Part shown: piece by piece, positions 28,445-38,925 of the stretch | Position numbering within the stretch: the first letter of the stretch is position 1 | Layout of the letters: each line of letters starts with the position of its first letter | Assembly: GCA_013398955.1 (NCBI GenBank) | Contig: VWPU01001279.1 | Coordinates: 1-64,000, forward strand | Direction: 5' to 3' | Length of the DNA stretch: 64,000 bases | Source of the DNA: Callaeas wilsoni | Taxonomy: Eukaryota; Chordata; Aves; Passeriformes; Callaeidae | Notes under the pieces: generated by a model | What the model was told of the DNA's origin: nothing | Database searches by the model: none | What the model saw: the letters and a program-made list of their open reading frames with translations, nothing else | Position numbers and translations under genes: made by a program

Positions 28445-28478
28445 TACATGTGTGTGCACCTACTAATACACACATGTA
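28445..28478. repeat. Inverted repeat, 11-bp perfect arms
   Basis: TACATGTGTGT at 28445-28455 is the exact reverse complement of ACACACATGTA at 28468-28478, with a 12-base loop. The arms are low-complexity (TG/CA-rich), so a chance origin is possible. The stem is too short for a typical microRNA precursor. Confidence 0.6.
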
Positions 28479-29036
28479 AAGAATCGTCCTTGTAACTACA
28501 TGTTTCTAAATCCAAACTTCAGTGGACTATTTAGTTTTTTTAAAAGCATGTGACAGAATACCTGTTTAAGATATAATGGCATATATTCTATTGAAACTCT
28601 TCAGTGTGTTGTGAAAAGAGCATCCATATCTGTGTAAACATACATCAGTGACCCTTTCTCGCCACCACGTCTCTTGATGTGTATTAGAAAAGCAAATTCA
28701 CCCTCGTGTCAAGTCCTCCACTGGTAGTTACACATTAAATAAAGCCTAAGCTTTACTAGATTTCTTAGAGTATCACAATTTCTCCAATAATTAAATTATT
28801 TTATAATGCCTACAGTGCAATTTTATTAACTTTTAAGATCAGTCAGCTTCAAAAGACAACCCCTTCTGCACAGCTTTTCTTAAATTTTGAATTACAATCA
28901 AATTATGAGATTAATTGATTTGTGATTTTTGCTATTAAGGTACAAAAATAATTAAGCAAAAGAATCCTAAGGAAAGTAGCATTCATCCCTCTCACATAGA
29001 ATGCATATCTGATCATGAAATTAATATTCTGCCATT

Positions 29037-29050
29037 AAAAAAAAAAAAAA
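29037..29050. repeat. Poly(A) tract
   Basis: There are fourteen consecutive A bases in unique sequence. Confidence 0.85.
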
Positions 29051-30325
29051 TCAACAACTTGAGAAGAAATAGGAAGCACTAGCAGAATCATTGTTAAAGA
29101 ACTAGAGAACCAACTTTAAAATGCTTTAAATTTTCTGAACCAGTAATTTTGCTCCATACATAAATAAAGATGGGGTTTGTATACTCCACACTTGAGGGAA
29201 TCTACTTTTCTAACTCAGTTTTATCAAATAATGAGGTTAGTTACAATAGATTAAATTGAAGCTTCAAAATGCTTAGTAATTTTCTTGTCTGAACATTGAG
29301 ATCATTTCTTCAAAAGGCTAAAAATTAAAACTGTGGGAAGTCAGAGCAAAAAGTAATTCTCAAAATGCGATACCTTAGCAGAAAATACTAAAAGAAATGA
29401 AATTTATAGTTTGAATCGTGCTTGGCCTGCAGATAAGAAACCTGAATTCCACTGGAAATAAGCAGTAGACTAGATATGGTCTGAGAAGAAATTAAAGTGA
29501 AATATCACCAAAGTGAAAGGAAAGGAGTCCACAAGGACAGACACAATATAGCACAGAAGAGAGGTCACACCGTGCTATAAAGGCAGAAATGAAAGATCAA
29601 CTGTTAAAACAGCATGGACAGCAAAACACACACTGCTCTGTTGTGCAGGGCAGAACCCTGGGCAGAAGCACTATTTTGTGAAATTTTAGCAGTAATGACT
29701 TTAACTATGAAAGAAAAGTAATAAAGAAGGCAAACGCTTTCACCTGGAAGCCTTAACTAAGGATGACTTTAAGCTGTGAGGAGGAGGCCATTGCCAAGTG
29801 CAACATCCGACACAGCAGAGGGCTGCTTAGTTCACCTGAGGTTGCTCTTTACGGGGTTGTATGGCAATACTTTAGAATTCCCAGTCGAAGGTCAAGCCTC
29901 CATCAACACCAAACAACAGCTGTTCTGGAACAAGGCGCACGGAAAAGCAGGCTCATGTTTGCTGACCCCTTCCTCCTCTCGAAGGGACCAGAACAAACCC
30001 AGCATTCTGTGGCTCTTTTCCATCACCACCACTCCCCGAGCACAGGTGTTGCAGTGACCCAGACTATCTTGGGTGATTCGGAAAGGGTTAATTTCACTGC
30101 ACCCGACTCTGCCTCAGAGGATAGGTTCAAGGGAGAGTCCACAGCATAAAAATCCTTAACCCCTGAGGTCACCTGTGCCTGCCTCCTCTCTTTGTTTCAG
30201 CGATTCAGGCCTCTCACAGGACAGTGTGTTTCAAGATTATCTTTAGCTGTACTACCATTTGTAAATTAGGCTAAGTTCCTTCCCTGAGATGTTTCTATTA
30301 GTTCTTTGTCATGCGTGTCACCTTT

Positions 30326-30375
30326 GGATTGGCTATCTCTATTATACCTCTCTCACTTTGTAACCCTATAAAAAC
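30326..30375 (+). promoter_or_regulatory. LTR-type promoter: inverted CCAAT plus TATA box
   Basis: GGATTGGC contains a reverse CCAAT box, and TATAAAAAC lies about 40 bases downstream at 30367-30375. If active, transcription would start about 30 bases further on, near 30400, and run rightward toward the GC-rich tract and minisatellite. Box identities are seen directly; activity is inferred. Confidence 0.45.
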
Positions 30376-30423
30376 ATGTAACCAAAGAGTTAACGGGTCT
30401 TTCTGTGAGCTCCCGTTCAAGAA

Positions 30424-30440
30424 AATAAACTTGGAATAAA
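30424..30440 (+). terminator. Two polyadenylation signals within the probable LTR
   Basis: Canonical AATAAA hexamers lie at 30424-30429 and 30435-30440, just downstream of the TATA box, as in LTRs where R and the polyadenylation signal are close together. In a solo LTR these could end rightward transcripts arriving from upstream. Confidence 0.45.
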
Positions 30441-30690
30441 GCTACAGAAATTCCGACTCTTTCCTCCTTCTCTTTGCTCCTGCCGAACTAAAGCCCAGAG
30501 ACTGCTTGTTGCAAACGGCTTCGGGCCAAGAAGTGACCCTATCTCGACCAGACGCTGCTATCCTGTGAGGGTGACTACCTAAGTCGACAAGCCAAACCAG
30601 AGCAAAACAACAGACAATATGGCACACAGGTCCAGAAAATGATGGACTCTGAGCCTGACGCTGTCCTTCACCTCTCAATAAACTGGACCA

Positions 30691-31509
30691 ACACTGCAGT
30701 AATTGTAGGCCTAAACCCTGTAGACTGATAAAAGCTGTAAGCCTCTAGAAACAGCAGTCTCTCCATAGCCACAAAGTAGCCTCCTTACCAATAATCCTCC
30801 AAACATAAACTTTTACAGATTGAGAATTAATAGCCAGTCAAATAAATATTTTTAAATTATTCAAGAAAAAGAACCGTGTCATTCCACCAAATAAATGGAT
30901 TTCCTATAGCAAGTACAACCAAACAGATCTTCACAGTTGGCATAAATCATTACATTTCCATTAACTTTAATGGAGAAACGTCAACTTCCATTACTGGAAT
31001 CAAATATAGTTAATATACTTGTCATGCATGATATGTCTCCTATATACTTTTAAGGTAAAAATATTCGTGCCAGATTTCATGTGAAAACATTAAAAAATCC
31101 AAGTCTGCAATTACAAAATCAAAAAGTAACACTGCAAAGAAGTCATAGAAGAAAATATGAATCACTTTAAAAACTGAAAAACTTTTATAATGTAACATGT
31201 AATTAATAGGTGTCAAATTTACGATGTAACTAGCAGCAAAAGAGTAGAAAACATATGGCAAGTTCTTCTTTGATAGATGAGAACAAAGAAAAGAGTTACG
31301 TCTGAGCTTCTTTTTCCTCTGCTCTCATCTTCCCTCATCCAAGGTAAGACTTGACTCACTTGTCTTTAATTACCGCTATGCCAGATGAAAAAAATCCTCA
31401 AGACGAGAACAGAGCAAAAGGCAAAGACAGCAAAACTGTCAAAGTGGCAGCAGTACCCCCCGAAGAGAGGAAAAGCTCCCCAGAAAAGGCTGCATGAGCC
31501 GTGACTCAC
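30691..31509. other. AT-rich spacer between LTR and exon-like segment
   Basis: No gene or repeat family is recognisable. The part at 31440-31509 is GC-richer and continues into the exon-like segment. A plus-strand donor-like CCAAGGTAAGA at about 31340 is noted but has no matching exon. Confidence 0.4.
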
Positions 31510-31590
31510 CCTGTGGGAGATCAGCCTCCGCCTCAGGGTGCTCGGGACACGAATGAAGCGCTGCATTCCCACTGGCTGCAGGAAAGCACC
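31510..31590 (-). other. Candidate 81-bp internal exon, minus strand, gene unknown
   Basis: On the minus strand, a strong acceptor (pyrimidine-rich tract TTTGTTTTGTTTATTCCTCAG) ends at 31591. A consensus donor, CACAGG followed by GTGAGT, lies at 31509-31504. Between them are 81 bases with no stop in the frame that starts at the first base, giving 27 codons that include MQRFIRVPSTLRRRLISHR. The segment is GC-rich with several CpGs, unlike its flanks. Its length is a multiple of three and the phase is 0-0, as for a cassette exon. The internal ATG also has G at -3. I do not recognise the peptide and no partner exons could be linked. It may be a coding exon, a non-coding RNA exon, or a chance pairing of splice-like sites. 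Confidence 0.3.
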
Positions 31591-31849
31591 CTGAGGAATA
31601 AACAAAACAAACCCGGAGAATAAGGTCATGCTAAATTAAACTTTCTTCTTGCATTAAAACAAACTGGTGCTGTAACTGCCTTTGCTGTTACCGATCAGAG
31701 CAGCATAAGATTTTTCTGCACACAAAGTGGAAAAAATGTCTTATTTTTGTTTCTCGCTCCCTTTTCTGCAGTTTTTGTTTTGCTTTTAAATTGGACAAGA
31801 CCTTAAGACCGTATTTTAAGAAGATGCAGCAGTGGCGAACTCCTGCCAG

Positions 31850-32289
31850 GACTCAGTGCAAGCTGAGGGATGGAGGGAGGGAGGGAGAGGTGTCACGGTG
31901 GGGCAGCAGGGCAGGGTCTGACCCAACGCACCTGGGCAAGGCAGCAGGGCCCACAGGGCAGCTCAGAGCGCAATCCACAGGCACCTCCATGGAGAAGGCT
32001 GAGCCTGGGCTGTGTCCTGGCAGCCGGGATCAGGAGCAGAGCCCGTGTGGGGCACTGGGGACAGCCACAGCCGGGATGGCCAGGCACAGCCATGGGGACA
32101 GGGCCTGAGGGACAGCCAGTGCAGTGGCAGAGCTGTGGCCAACCCAGAGCTGACTCGGCCACCTGGGGCTGCTTCAGGAGGGAGACGTGCAGCAACACCT
32201 GCTCCTGTGGAACCAGAGGACACCCACGCCAGCCCAGCAATGGCCACATGCGCTCATCAAGAGGCTGAGGAGAATCATGAAAAAACCGA
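31850..32289. other. GC-rich tract leading into the minisatellite
   Basis: This is strongly GC-rich sequence beginning with a GATGGAGGGAGGGAGGGAG run near 31868. Frames of 94-143 codons are open simultaneously on both strands and in several phases, which argues against any one of them being a gene. It has CAGGGC and CCAGCC words similar to the neighbouring 47-bp repeat and may be a decayed part of the same array. Confidence 0.5.
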
Positions 32290-32895
32290 CCTAAAGGAGC
32301 ACAGCCATGGTCCCAGCCTAGCAATCCTGGGGCTGCTAGACTCCCTAAAGACCATGGGCCCAGCCCTGCAATTCCAGGGCTGTCAGACCCTCCAAAGCCC
32401 AGGATCCTGACCCTGCAGTCCCAGGGCTACCAGGGTCCTCAAAGCCCAGGATCTCAGCTCTGCAATCCCAGAGATGCCAGGCTCCTCAAAGCCCAGGATC
32501 TCAACTCTACAATCCCAGAGATGCCAGGCTCCTCAAAGCCCAGGATCGCAGCTCTGCAATCCCAGAGCTGCCCGGCTCTCCAAAGCCCAGAATCCCGGCC
32601 CTGCAATCCCACAGCCACCAGGCTCCTCAAAGCCCAGGATCCCAGCTCTGCAATCCCACAGACACCAGGCTCCCCAAAGCCCAGGATCTCAGCTCTACAA
32701 TCCCAGAGATGCCAGGCTCCTCAAAGCCCAGGATCTCAACTCTACAAGCCCAGAGATGCCAGGCTCCCCAAAGCCCAGGATCCCAGCCCTGCAATCTAAG
32801 GGCTGCCAGGCTCACCAAAGCCCAGGATCCCCAAAGCCCACCATCCCAGCTCTGCAAACCAAGGGCTGACAGGCTCCCCCAAGCCCAGGGTACCA
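32290..32895 (+). repeat. Minisatellite, 47-bp unit, about 12 copies
   Basis: The repeated motif begins AAAGCCCAGGATC and continues with CTGCAATCCCAGAG and GCCAGGCTCC. Unit starts at 32441, 32488 and 32535 are exactly 47 bases apart, and 32347 to 32394 is also 47. The first interval (32293 to 32347) is longer and the last units contain a short truncated copy near 32830, so the edges are degenerate. Because the unit has no stop in any plus frame and 47 is not a multiple of three, all plus frames stay open, giving spurious proline/serine/glutamine-rich frames of up to 132 codons. No start context, splice site or domain supports translation. Confidence 0.92.
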
Positions 32896-35800
32896 GTCAG
32901 CAAAGTCCCATCACAAACTGACCCCTCAGCTAAACCCCACAGAGGGGCTGGATTATGCCAATAAGTTTCTGAAAACATTTTTGGAGACCACGTATTTGTA
33001 AAGCTGTAAGCATAAGGAAAGAATGGAGAAGGAGAAAGCCCACTTTTTTAGAAGCCAACTTCCATTTTATAAGAGGAACAGATGTTTTATTGTAATTAAA
33101 GCTCATCTTTTTTGTACAAGGTGACTCTTGAAGCACACATATACTTCAAGTAAACAAGTTTACTGTATTGCTTTCATATGATGTTGATGATCCACAGTTT
33201 TCCTGTAAATCTATCTTATACTCAAAGAATTATTTTATAAAAAAAATAATCTCTACTTCAGCTCATATGGCTTTTCATTCTATTGCTTACACTCCCTGCT
33301 AAGCCCTAAATAATTACTTTTACTTAGTCTGTCTTCAATATTTATGGAAACTTCCTCCCTACAATATAAAAATGAAGCATAGACATCTGAGATTAGTAAC
33401 CAAATGAACCCAATGTTGAGTTGATTAAAACCTTAGCAGCAGTGTACCACATTGTCACACTCATATAAGCAATTTTACATAGTTAGAACTATCCAATTAC
33501 TTTTTCAAATATATTAGTAAAGTGTTGTAAACAGTGCAATGTGCTAGTTTAAACAGCACACAGTAAAATATGTATACAGTTAAGTAAATCACTGTGTCAT
33601 GTCTGGCTCTTCTCTAGCAATTATTGTGTCAAAGTCAGCTCGAGGTCAAGTCCACGTGGCAGCTGTAGGATGTTTGCAAGCAGGAACCCACTGGGTCATG
33701 TTTGTGAATGCAGACGCAGTGCAAGGAAGAAACAATGAATGCCATCTTCTAGGGCAGCTCCTCTGTCCCACCAAAGAATTGACCAAGGCCATGGGATACT
33801 GGCAAACTGGCAGGACTTCCTAGGCAAGTGATAAACAATCCCATGTGCATACTGAATGTAGCTGTCTGACCTGTACAGCAAGATGATAAAATATGCATGC
33901 AGACTAGCACAAAAAGGAGGCTGGAGAGGTTACTCCTCACCGAAACTACCAGAGAACCCTACAAACCTGCACATTTCTGGAGCTGTGGCTTGCTGATGTA
34001 CTTTTCCCCAGCTGAGGACAGCCTCGATTACAGGCAATTTTCTGTAGACAACATCAATCTGTTGATTAAAACCTACGTGTCAGAGAAAGTGAAAACTTGA
34101 CTGTGAATGTGTGAATGATTCATTATCCAGATGAAAGGAGAGCTGTGCTTGACTGGGTACAAGCATCACCAACTTGTTTTCTTCCCCTTTTATGACTATC
34201 TGCCATTTTATTTTAGCAAGAATACCGTAACAAAAAGGACTGGTATTCTTTCTTTCTTTCTCCCCTTTCATTTTCAGCTGGAAGATGCTGTACATGGCTG
34301 ACAGTTTTCAAATGAAGCATTTGTCATGTTTAAGTCAGAATAACATTAAAGTCAGAACCCAACCTGCTTTTGTGATAACAGGGAAGTCTCCACCTATTTT
34401 TTTCTGTTGGAATATGAATACTACTTACTTTATGTGATGGCTTATCTGGAAGAAAAAATGCAATAGACCATTACTCTCCAAAAGTCTGCATCTTCAAACT
34501 TTCCCTCTGTTTCTGTAGTAGTTGTCAGTCTGAATTTTATACATCTGAAATGATTTAAATGCTAAAAGATCAAAAATACATGTCAAATCATAAGTATTCA
34601 AGTCAATCCTCTCTTGTGTGCCTCAGCCTTTTTTTTTTTTTATGTTATGGACATTGGCTTGATTTAGCAGACTTCCAGACTGTGAGGATTTGCCTTCAGT
34701 GAATACTGAGAATGCTCAGCCCAGTGCTTCTGCAACTGAAGTGATTTCAAGTGGTTTTACTAATGAATTCTTAATCTAGTTTGGTGGAAATGTGCATTAA
34801 AAATAATGCTAAGTTCTGAGATTAACATTTCAGAAAGAAATAAATGAAATGTTTGAGTTCAGAGCAGATTAACAAAGGTGACCAACGTTTTTACGTATAA
34901 TGAAATATTAAAAGAACTAGTGAACACAGAGCTGCACTGAGCAATAATTCAGGGGTTATAATGGTAGTGTAACTTTTCAATAGCAGTCCTCAGAGAGTAT
35001 AAGATAGAAAGGAGGTCAATGAAGTATTTAAATCAGCTGAATCTAGTAGTAATGAGAAAAATCCAAGTAAAAGAAATTCTCAGAGAATGCTGGGGGGAGA
35101 AAAAAAAGCCAGAGTGGTCTCACTCAGGCATCAGTCTTCTAGTGGAAGGAAGAGAAGTGTCATAGCAACCCCACAGCAATGAAGCTTTTAAAAGTAGATC
35201 TGAAAAGAAAGTATAATGAAAAATTCCCTCTACGTGACATTATCAATATATTTTCACATCTGTACATGTTTTGTTGCTCAATTCTTAGTGCTATTTTTAT
35301 TTTAATACCATTAGTCAGTGGTGTATCGTAATGCTTTACATTATGGTGATATTTTTGAAAACATAGTTTTTACAAGTATCTCTGGGAATAATAACCTCCA
35401 AAACATTTGCAATTTGCAATCTAACAGGCACAATTTAAAAATAAGCTCTCTATTAGAAAGTACTGTAGAGATTTTAAAAGGTTATTTTTCATATTTAAAC
35501 TCCAGACTAGTTTTCTTACACTCTCAAAATATCTAATTCCTCAACTGCAAAAGAAGGTGAGGAAAAGTTGTGCAAAAAGAAGAGTAAGTTGTTGTATTTT
35601 TTAAGGGAACAGAAATTTTAACTACTTCTATGTTGGCCGTTTTGTTATCAGCCATTGTACAAGAACATCTTATTTATAGTTATTCTGATGAACATCTAGA
35701 TAATTGCTTTTACTTCAATGAGCTGTTCTGGAAGCTATAGAACAATATCTTAAAATCTTATGCATTCTAGTTCTGCAATGATATAAGTAGTATAATGAAT

Positions 35801-38680
35801 GCAGTAGGCTGACATAGGATAGCAAATGTTGGCAAAAAACTTTACAGTCAAGATGCCCTACAGAGAGGCAGGGCCCAGCTGGGAGTGTTTTACAGGTAGC
35901 TGCTTATTGTGGCTCCTCATTAATGCTAAACTGGAATGGAATCCTTAGGGAAACTCGTAAAAACAATTTAAAAATAATTGAATTCAAAGTTGTGGGGCAC
36001 TTAAAATGTTTTCTAGAAACCAGGGAGCAAGACTACGAAGAAGGATAAAGATGAAACCAGTAGCTTTTTGCTGCCTTAGGAAGGCATCACCTCTGAACTG
36101 GCTAGATCCACTTGAGAATGCTTTTAGCTTGATAACTGTGAATTGCCAATAATTGCTCTAATGCCACCACTTACCATACGGAATTCAGTTTCAAATGGTT
36201 CACTCAACACTTAACACAAAACACCTTTCAAACTGCATTTCACATACATGTGTTAGAATAAAGAAACGGGACAATTCTATTACTACTAAAATTTAAATGT
36301 TAAAAGTTAACAGCTATTGTAGATACATGCCTTTTAGCTTTTACTCTTCTACAAATGTTATGAAGAACAACAAAATTAAAAGTATTTGAGCTATCAACTT
36401 GAAACTTTATTTGAAAATCAACTTTTTCCAGATTGATTCTCTTTCCTTACTTACAGATAAAATAGACATTATCTGTTAATAACTCTCAGTTATAGCAGAA
36501 GGTCTTACATAGGTCTCAAACACAGAGGAGTAATAATTCCAATAAAGTTCCTTTCTGCTTCTTAAGGAGATCAATAATATTTTGTGTCTGATGAGAACAT
36601 GAACCTACAAAGATGCCAAAGCAAATTCTATCTTACAAAAGGAAATTAGTTCTATAGAACCAAAGTTTCACATTTCCCCAGAAGTGACTGTAGAAGATGT
36701 GCCAGCAAGGGGAAATTTTTTGCCTTTATTTCTATAAATTTTGATTTTGGAAAAAAGTCTTACATTATCATGAAATACTACATTTTCTGTGTGGCTGGAT
36801 GTCAAGTCACATCATAAACAGAACATTCTGAAGTAATATCCCTGCTTACTTTATGCATGTTGTGATTCCAGATGGTCAAGAGACAAGGAGAATACCCAGA
36901 AATAGGCAGGTTCATGATGAAGTGCTCACTGAATAGCAATCCCTTTTCATATTGTTACTTTAGCACATTGAGTGGGTATCAGAGACCAGCACGTGCTGTG
37001 CAAGTTAGTATTTGTCTGTATAATAATGGCCTCTGTGGTCAGCAGCTTCACTGCTGGATCATAATAATGGATGGTGTCTAATAATCATCTCTTATCCACC
37101 ACCCAAAAGGCAATTACTGCCATTTCCTCACTGGAAACTGCAATCTCTACTTTATTTGGCACTAAAATTATTAGCTCTTTTAAAGAGTTGTAACATGGAT
37201 TAATCAATACAAAAGCTGTTTATATAGTCCTGATAATGATCCATTATCCCTTAATCTGATTCTTGAACTTCCTCAGGGTATGAAGGCATTTTTTTTTCCT
37301 TCTTTAAATGAATATCATATCTTTAGTAATGGCACATGGAAAACCTAAGTAGGCACTCTCCCCAAGCTATATTACCCAAATCATTTTGTCTTTCAAGACA
37401 AGATTCATTTATGGCAAATAATTATATTCAGGAAAGGGAAGTAATAATGCAATAACGTATCTACCTAATACAAACAAATTTAAAGTGAAGTCTGACCTAA
37501 GTGTTTGCTGAAATGCTGGAACTAAAAAAAAAGGAAGTTCTGTTTGGACACGATAAATCCTATCATCTACTAACATGCCTGAAATAGCGTGGGGAGTGTT
37601 AGAATCTATTCCTAGACACGACTGCGTAGTGTGTGGATTGCAATCAGTACTACAGAGGTGCTCTGTGATAACTTGGAAATGATGGTTTGTCACTTTGAGT
37701 ATTAAAGCCAGCTCTCGGCACAGTTTGGCTTTTGAGTTCAACTTGATGTTTGTTTTATCTTTGCAATTCTGTGATTAATAGTGTCATGTCAAGTAATAAC
37801 ATAAAAACAAACCAAAGAACCCCACCCAAGCCCTCAATTCAGCACGGGAGGAAGAAAAATGTGAATTAATGAAGTAACTATGTGAGAGAAATCCCATAGC
37901 AGTGACCTGAGCAGTGAGTTCTTCAAGAGGTACGCTGAGTATCTGCAACTTGGATATCCAGGGATGGCTGTGACAAGCAAAATTAAAAAAAAAAATTAAA
38001 ATAAAAATACTAACGCAAATTAATGTTGTCTTTTCTTTCAGATCCTTCTCATTGCAGCATCAGAATTGTGCTGACTGGGGCAACTATTTAAAGTTTTACA
38101 GGTCTGCTTTTGAGCAGAAGAGAAAAGGACTTATGTGACCATGACTCTCGCAATGATTAAACGTTAATCCAGAGAAGAGGGAAAACAGGATGTGAATTAT
38201 CATTTCTTTCAGGAAACTCAGATAAAACTGACTACTCAAATCATAAAGAACAATTTATTCTTTAAGAATTAATTCAAATAGGAAATCAAAGCACCAAAGT
38301 CAAATTTTCCTTGTACTCGAATTCTCATACTTAAAGGTTCAGTGCTTCTACATAAAAGCATAAATATCTTTATCTCAGAATGAACACTGCATTGATAAAT
38401 AGCATTGGTGGTTGTGCATCCAAATGTAACATATGACAGAGCCTTGATTTCCCTGGAATACTTTTTTAAAGCCTTTTTTTCTTTGTTTGGGTTTTTTTTT
38501 TCCCCTTTATCCCTAAAAAGCACCTAAAAGCATCATCTGTTCAATTAAAAGAGCTGCTGTGGGTTTTTACATGAAGATATGTATTGGCAAGCCAGGTCTT
38601 GCAGCAGAATTATTTGAGACAGGTAGAATAAAGCTTACTGGTGAGAGATACCTTCTGAACTACCAGTAAATTGCTCAACC
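32896..38680. other. Unique AT-rich non-coding DNA
   Basis: No gene is recognised. Simple repeats are a short TTTC run near 34250 and T13 at 34629-34641. A plus-strand frame at 33599-33823 has no domain or splice support. Confidence 0.5.
34629..34641. repeat. Poly(T) tract
   Basis: There are thirteen consecutive T bases in unique sequence. Confidence 0.85.
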
Positions 38681-38752
38681 ATGCAACATTAACAGTATTT
38701 TAATCAAAATTTCACAATGCAACATTAAGAGTATTTTAATAAAAATTTCACA
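38681..38752 (+). repeat. 36-bp tandem duplication next to a CR1 copy
   Basis: Copies at 38681-38716 and 38717-38752 both begin ATGCAACATTAA and end AAAATTTCACA, with two mismatches (C/G and C/A). The second copy abuts the 3'-end terminus of the CR1 fragment, so the duplication may have formed with or after the insertion. Confidence 0.85.
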
Positions 38753-38925
38753 AAACCAGAAAATGGTTGAAATTAGAAGGGACCTCTGGAGGTCATCTCA
38801 TCCAGTTTCCTTGCTATAAAAGAGCCACCTAAAGCTATTTTCTCAGGACCATGACTAGGCAGCCCTTGAGTATCTCTGAGGATGGGGACTCCACAGTCCC
38901 TGTGAACAACTTTCAGTGCTTGATC
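38753..38925 (-). mobile_element. CR1 LINE 3'-end fragment of a second subfamily
   Basis: The plus strand reads AAATGGTTGAAATTAGAAGG, then GACCTCTGGAGGTCATCTCA, a diverged middle with GAGCCACCTAAAGC and AGGACCATGACTAGGCAG, and GGATGGGGACTCCACAGTCC. This is the reverse complement of the CR1 3' region of the type carrying the 'GACCTCTGGAGGTCATCT' signature, distinct from the copy near 7.2 kb. It is 5'-truncated after about 170 bp and clearly diverged, so it is an old, inactive insertion in minus orientation. Confidence 0.9.

Larger units (their letters stand above)
24992..29762. other. Unique AT-rich non-coding DNA
   Basis: No gene is recognised. The stretch includes an inverted repeat at 28445-28478 and an A14 run at 29037-29050. 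A slightly GC-richer patch at about 27080-27450 has no coherent coding frame. Confidence 0.5.
29763..30690 (+). mobile_element. Probable solo LTR of an endogenous retrovirus (boundaries approximate)
   Basis: The block differs in composition from its AT-rich flanks and has the order of signals expected of a retroviral LTR on the plus strand. There is an inverted CCAAT box (GGATTGGC, about 30326-30333), a TATA box (TATAAAAAC, 30367-30375), two AATAAA signals (30424-30429 and 30435-30440) about 60 bases downstream, and a pyrimidine-rich U5-like stretch with CTCTTTCCTCCTTCTCTTTG. The TATA to polyadenylation spacing fits the short R region of avian retroelements. No TG...CA ends with a convincing 4-6 bp target duplication could be fixed. 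No gag, pol or env sequence is recognisable on either side, so it is read as a solo LTR. The family is not recognised. An unrelated promoter-like sequence is the main alternative. Confidence 0.5.

Noticed and set aside
29696..30698. Possible LTR ends TG...CA flanked by GTAA on both sides
   Set aside because: A 4-base match is expected by chance, and the implied U5 of more than 250 bases is too long for a typical avian LTR, so the ends were left approximate.
31893..32324. Longest open frame in the window, 143 codons on the minus strand
   Set aside because: It lies in GC-rich, repeat-like DNA where several frames on both strands are open at once. There is no domain, conserved motif or splice context.
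32474..32869. Repetitive proline/serine/glutamine-rich open frames over the minisatellite
   Set aside because: They arise because the 47-bp unit lacks stops in every plus frame; the same peptide pattern appears in shifted frames, as expected from a non-coding tandem repeat.
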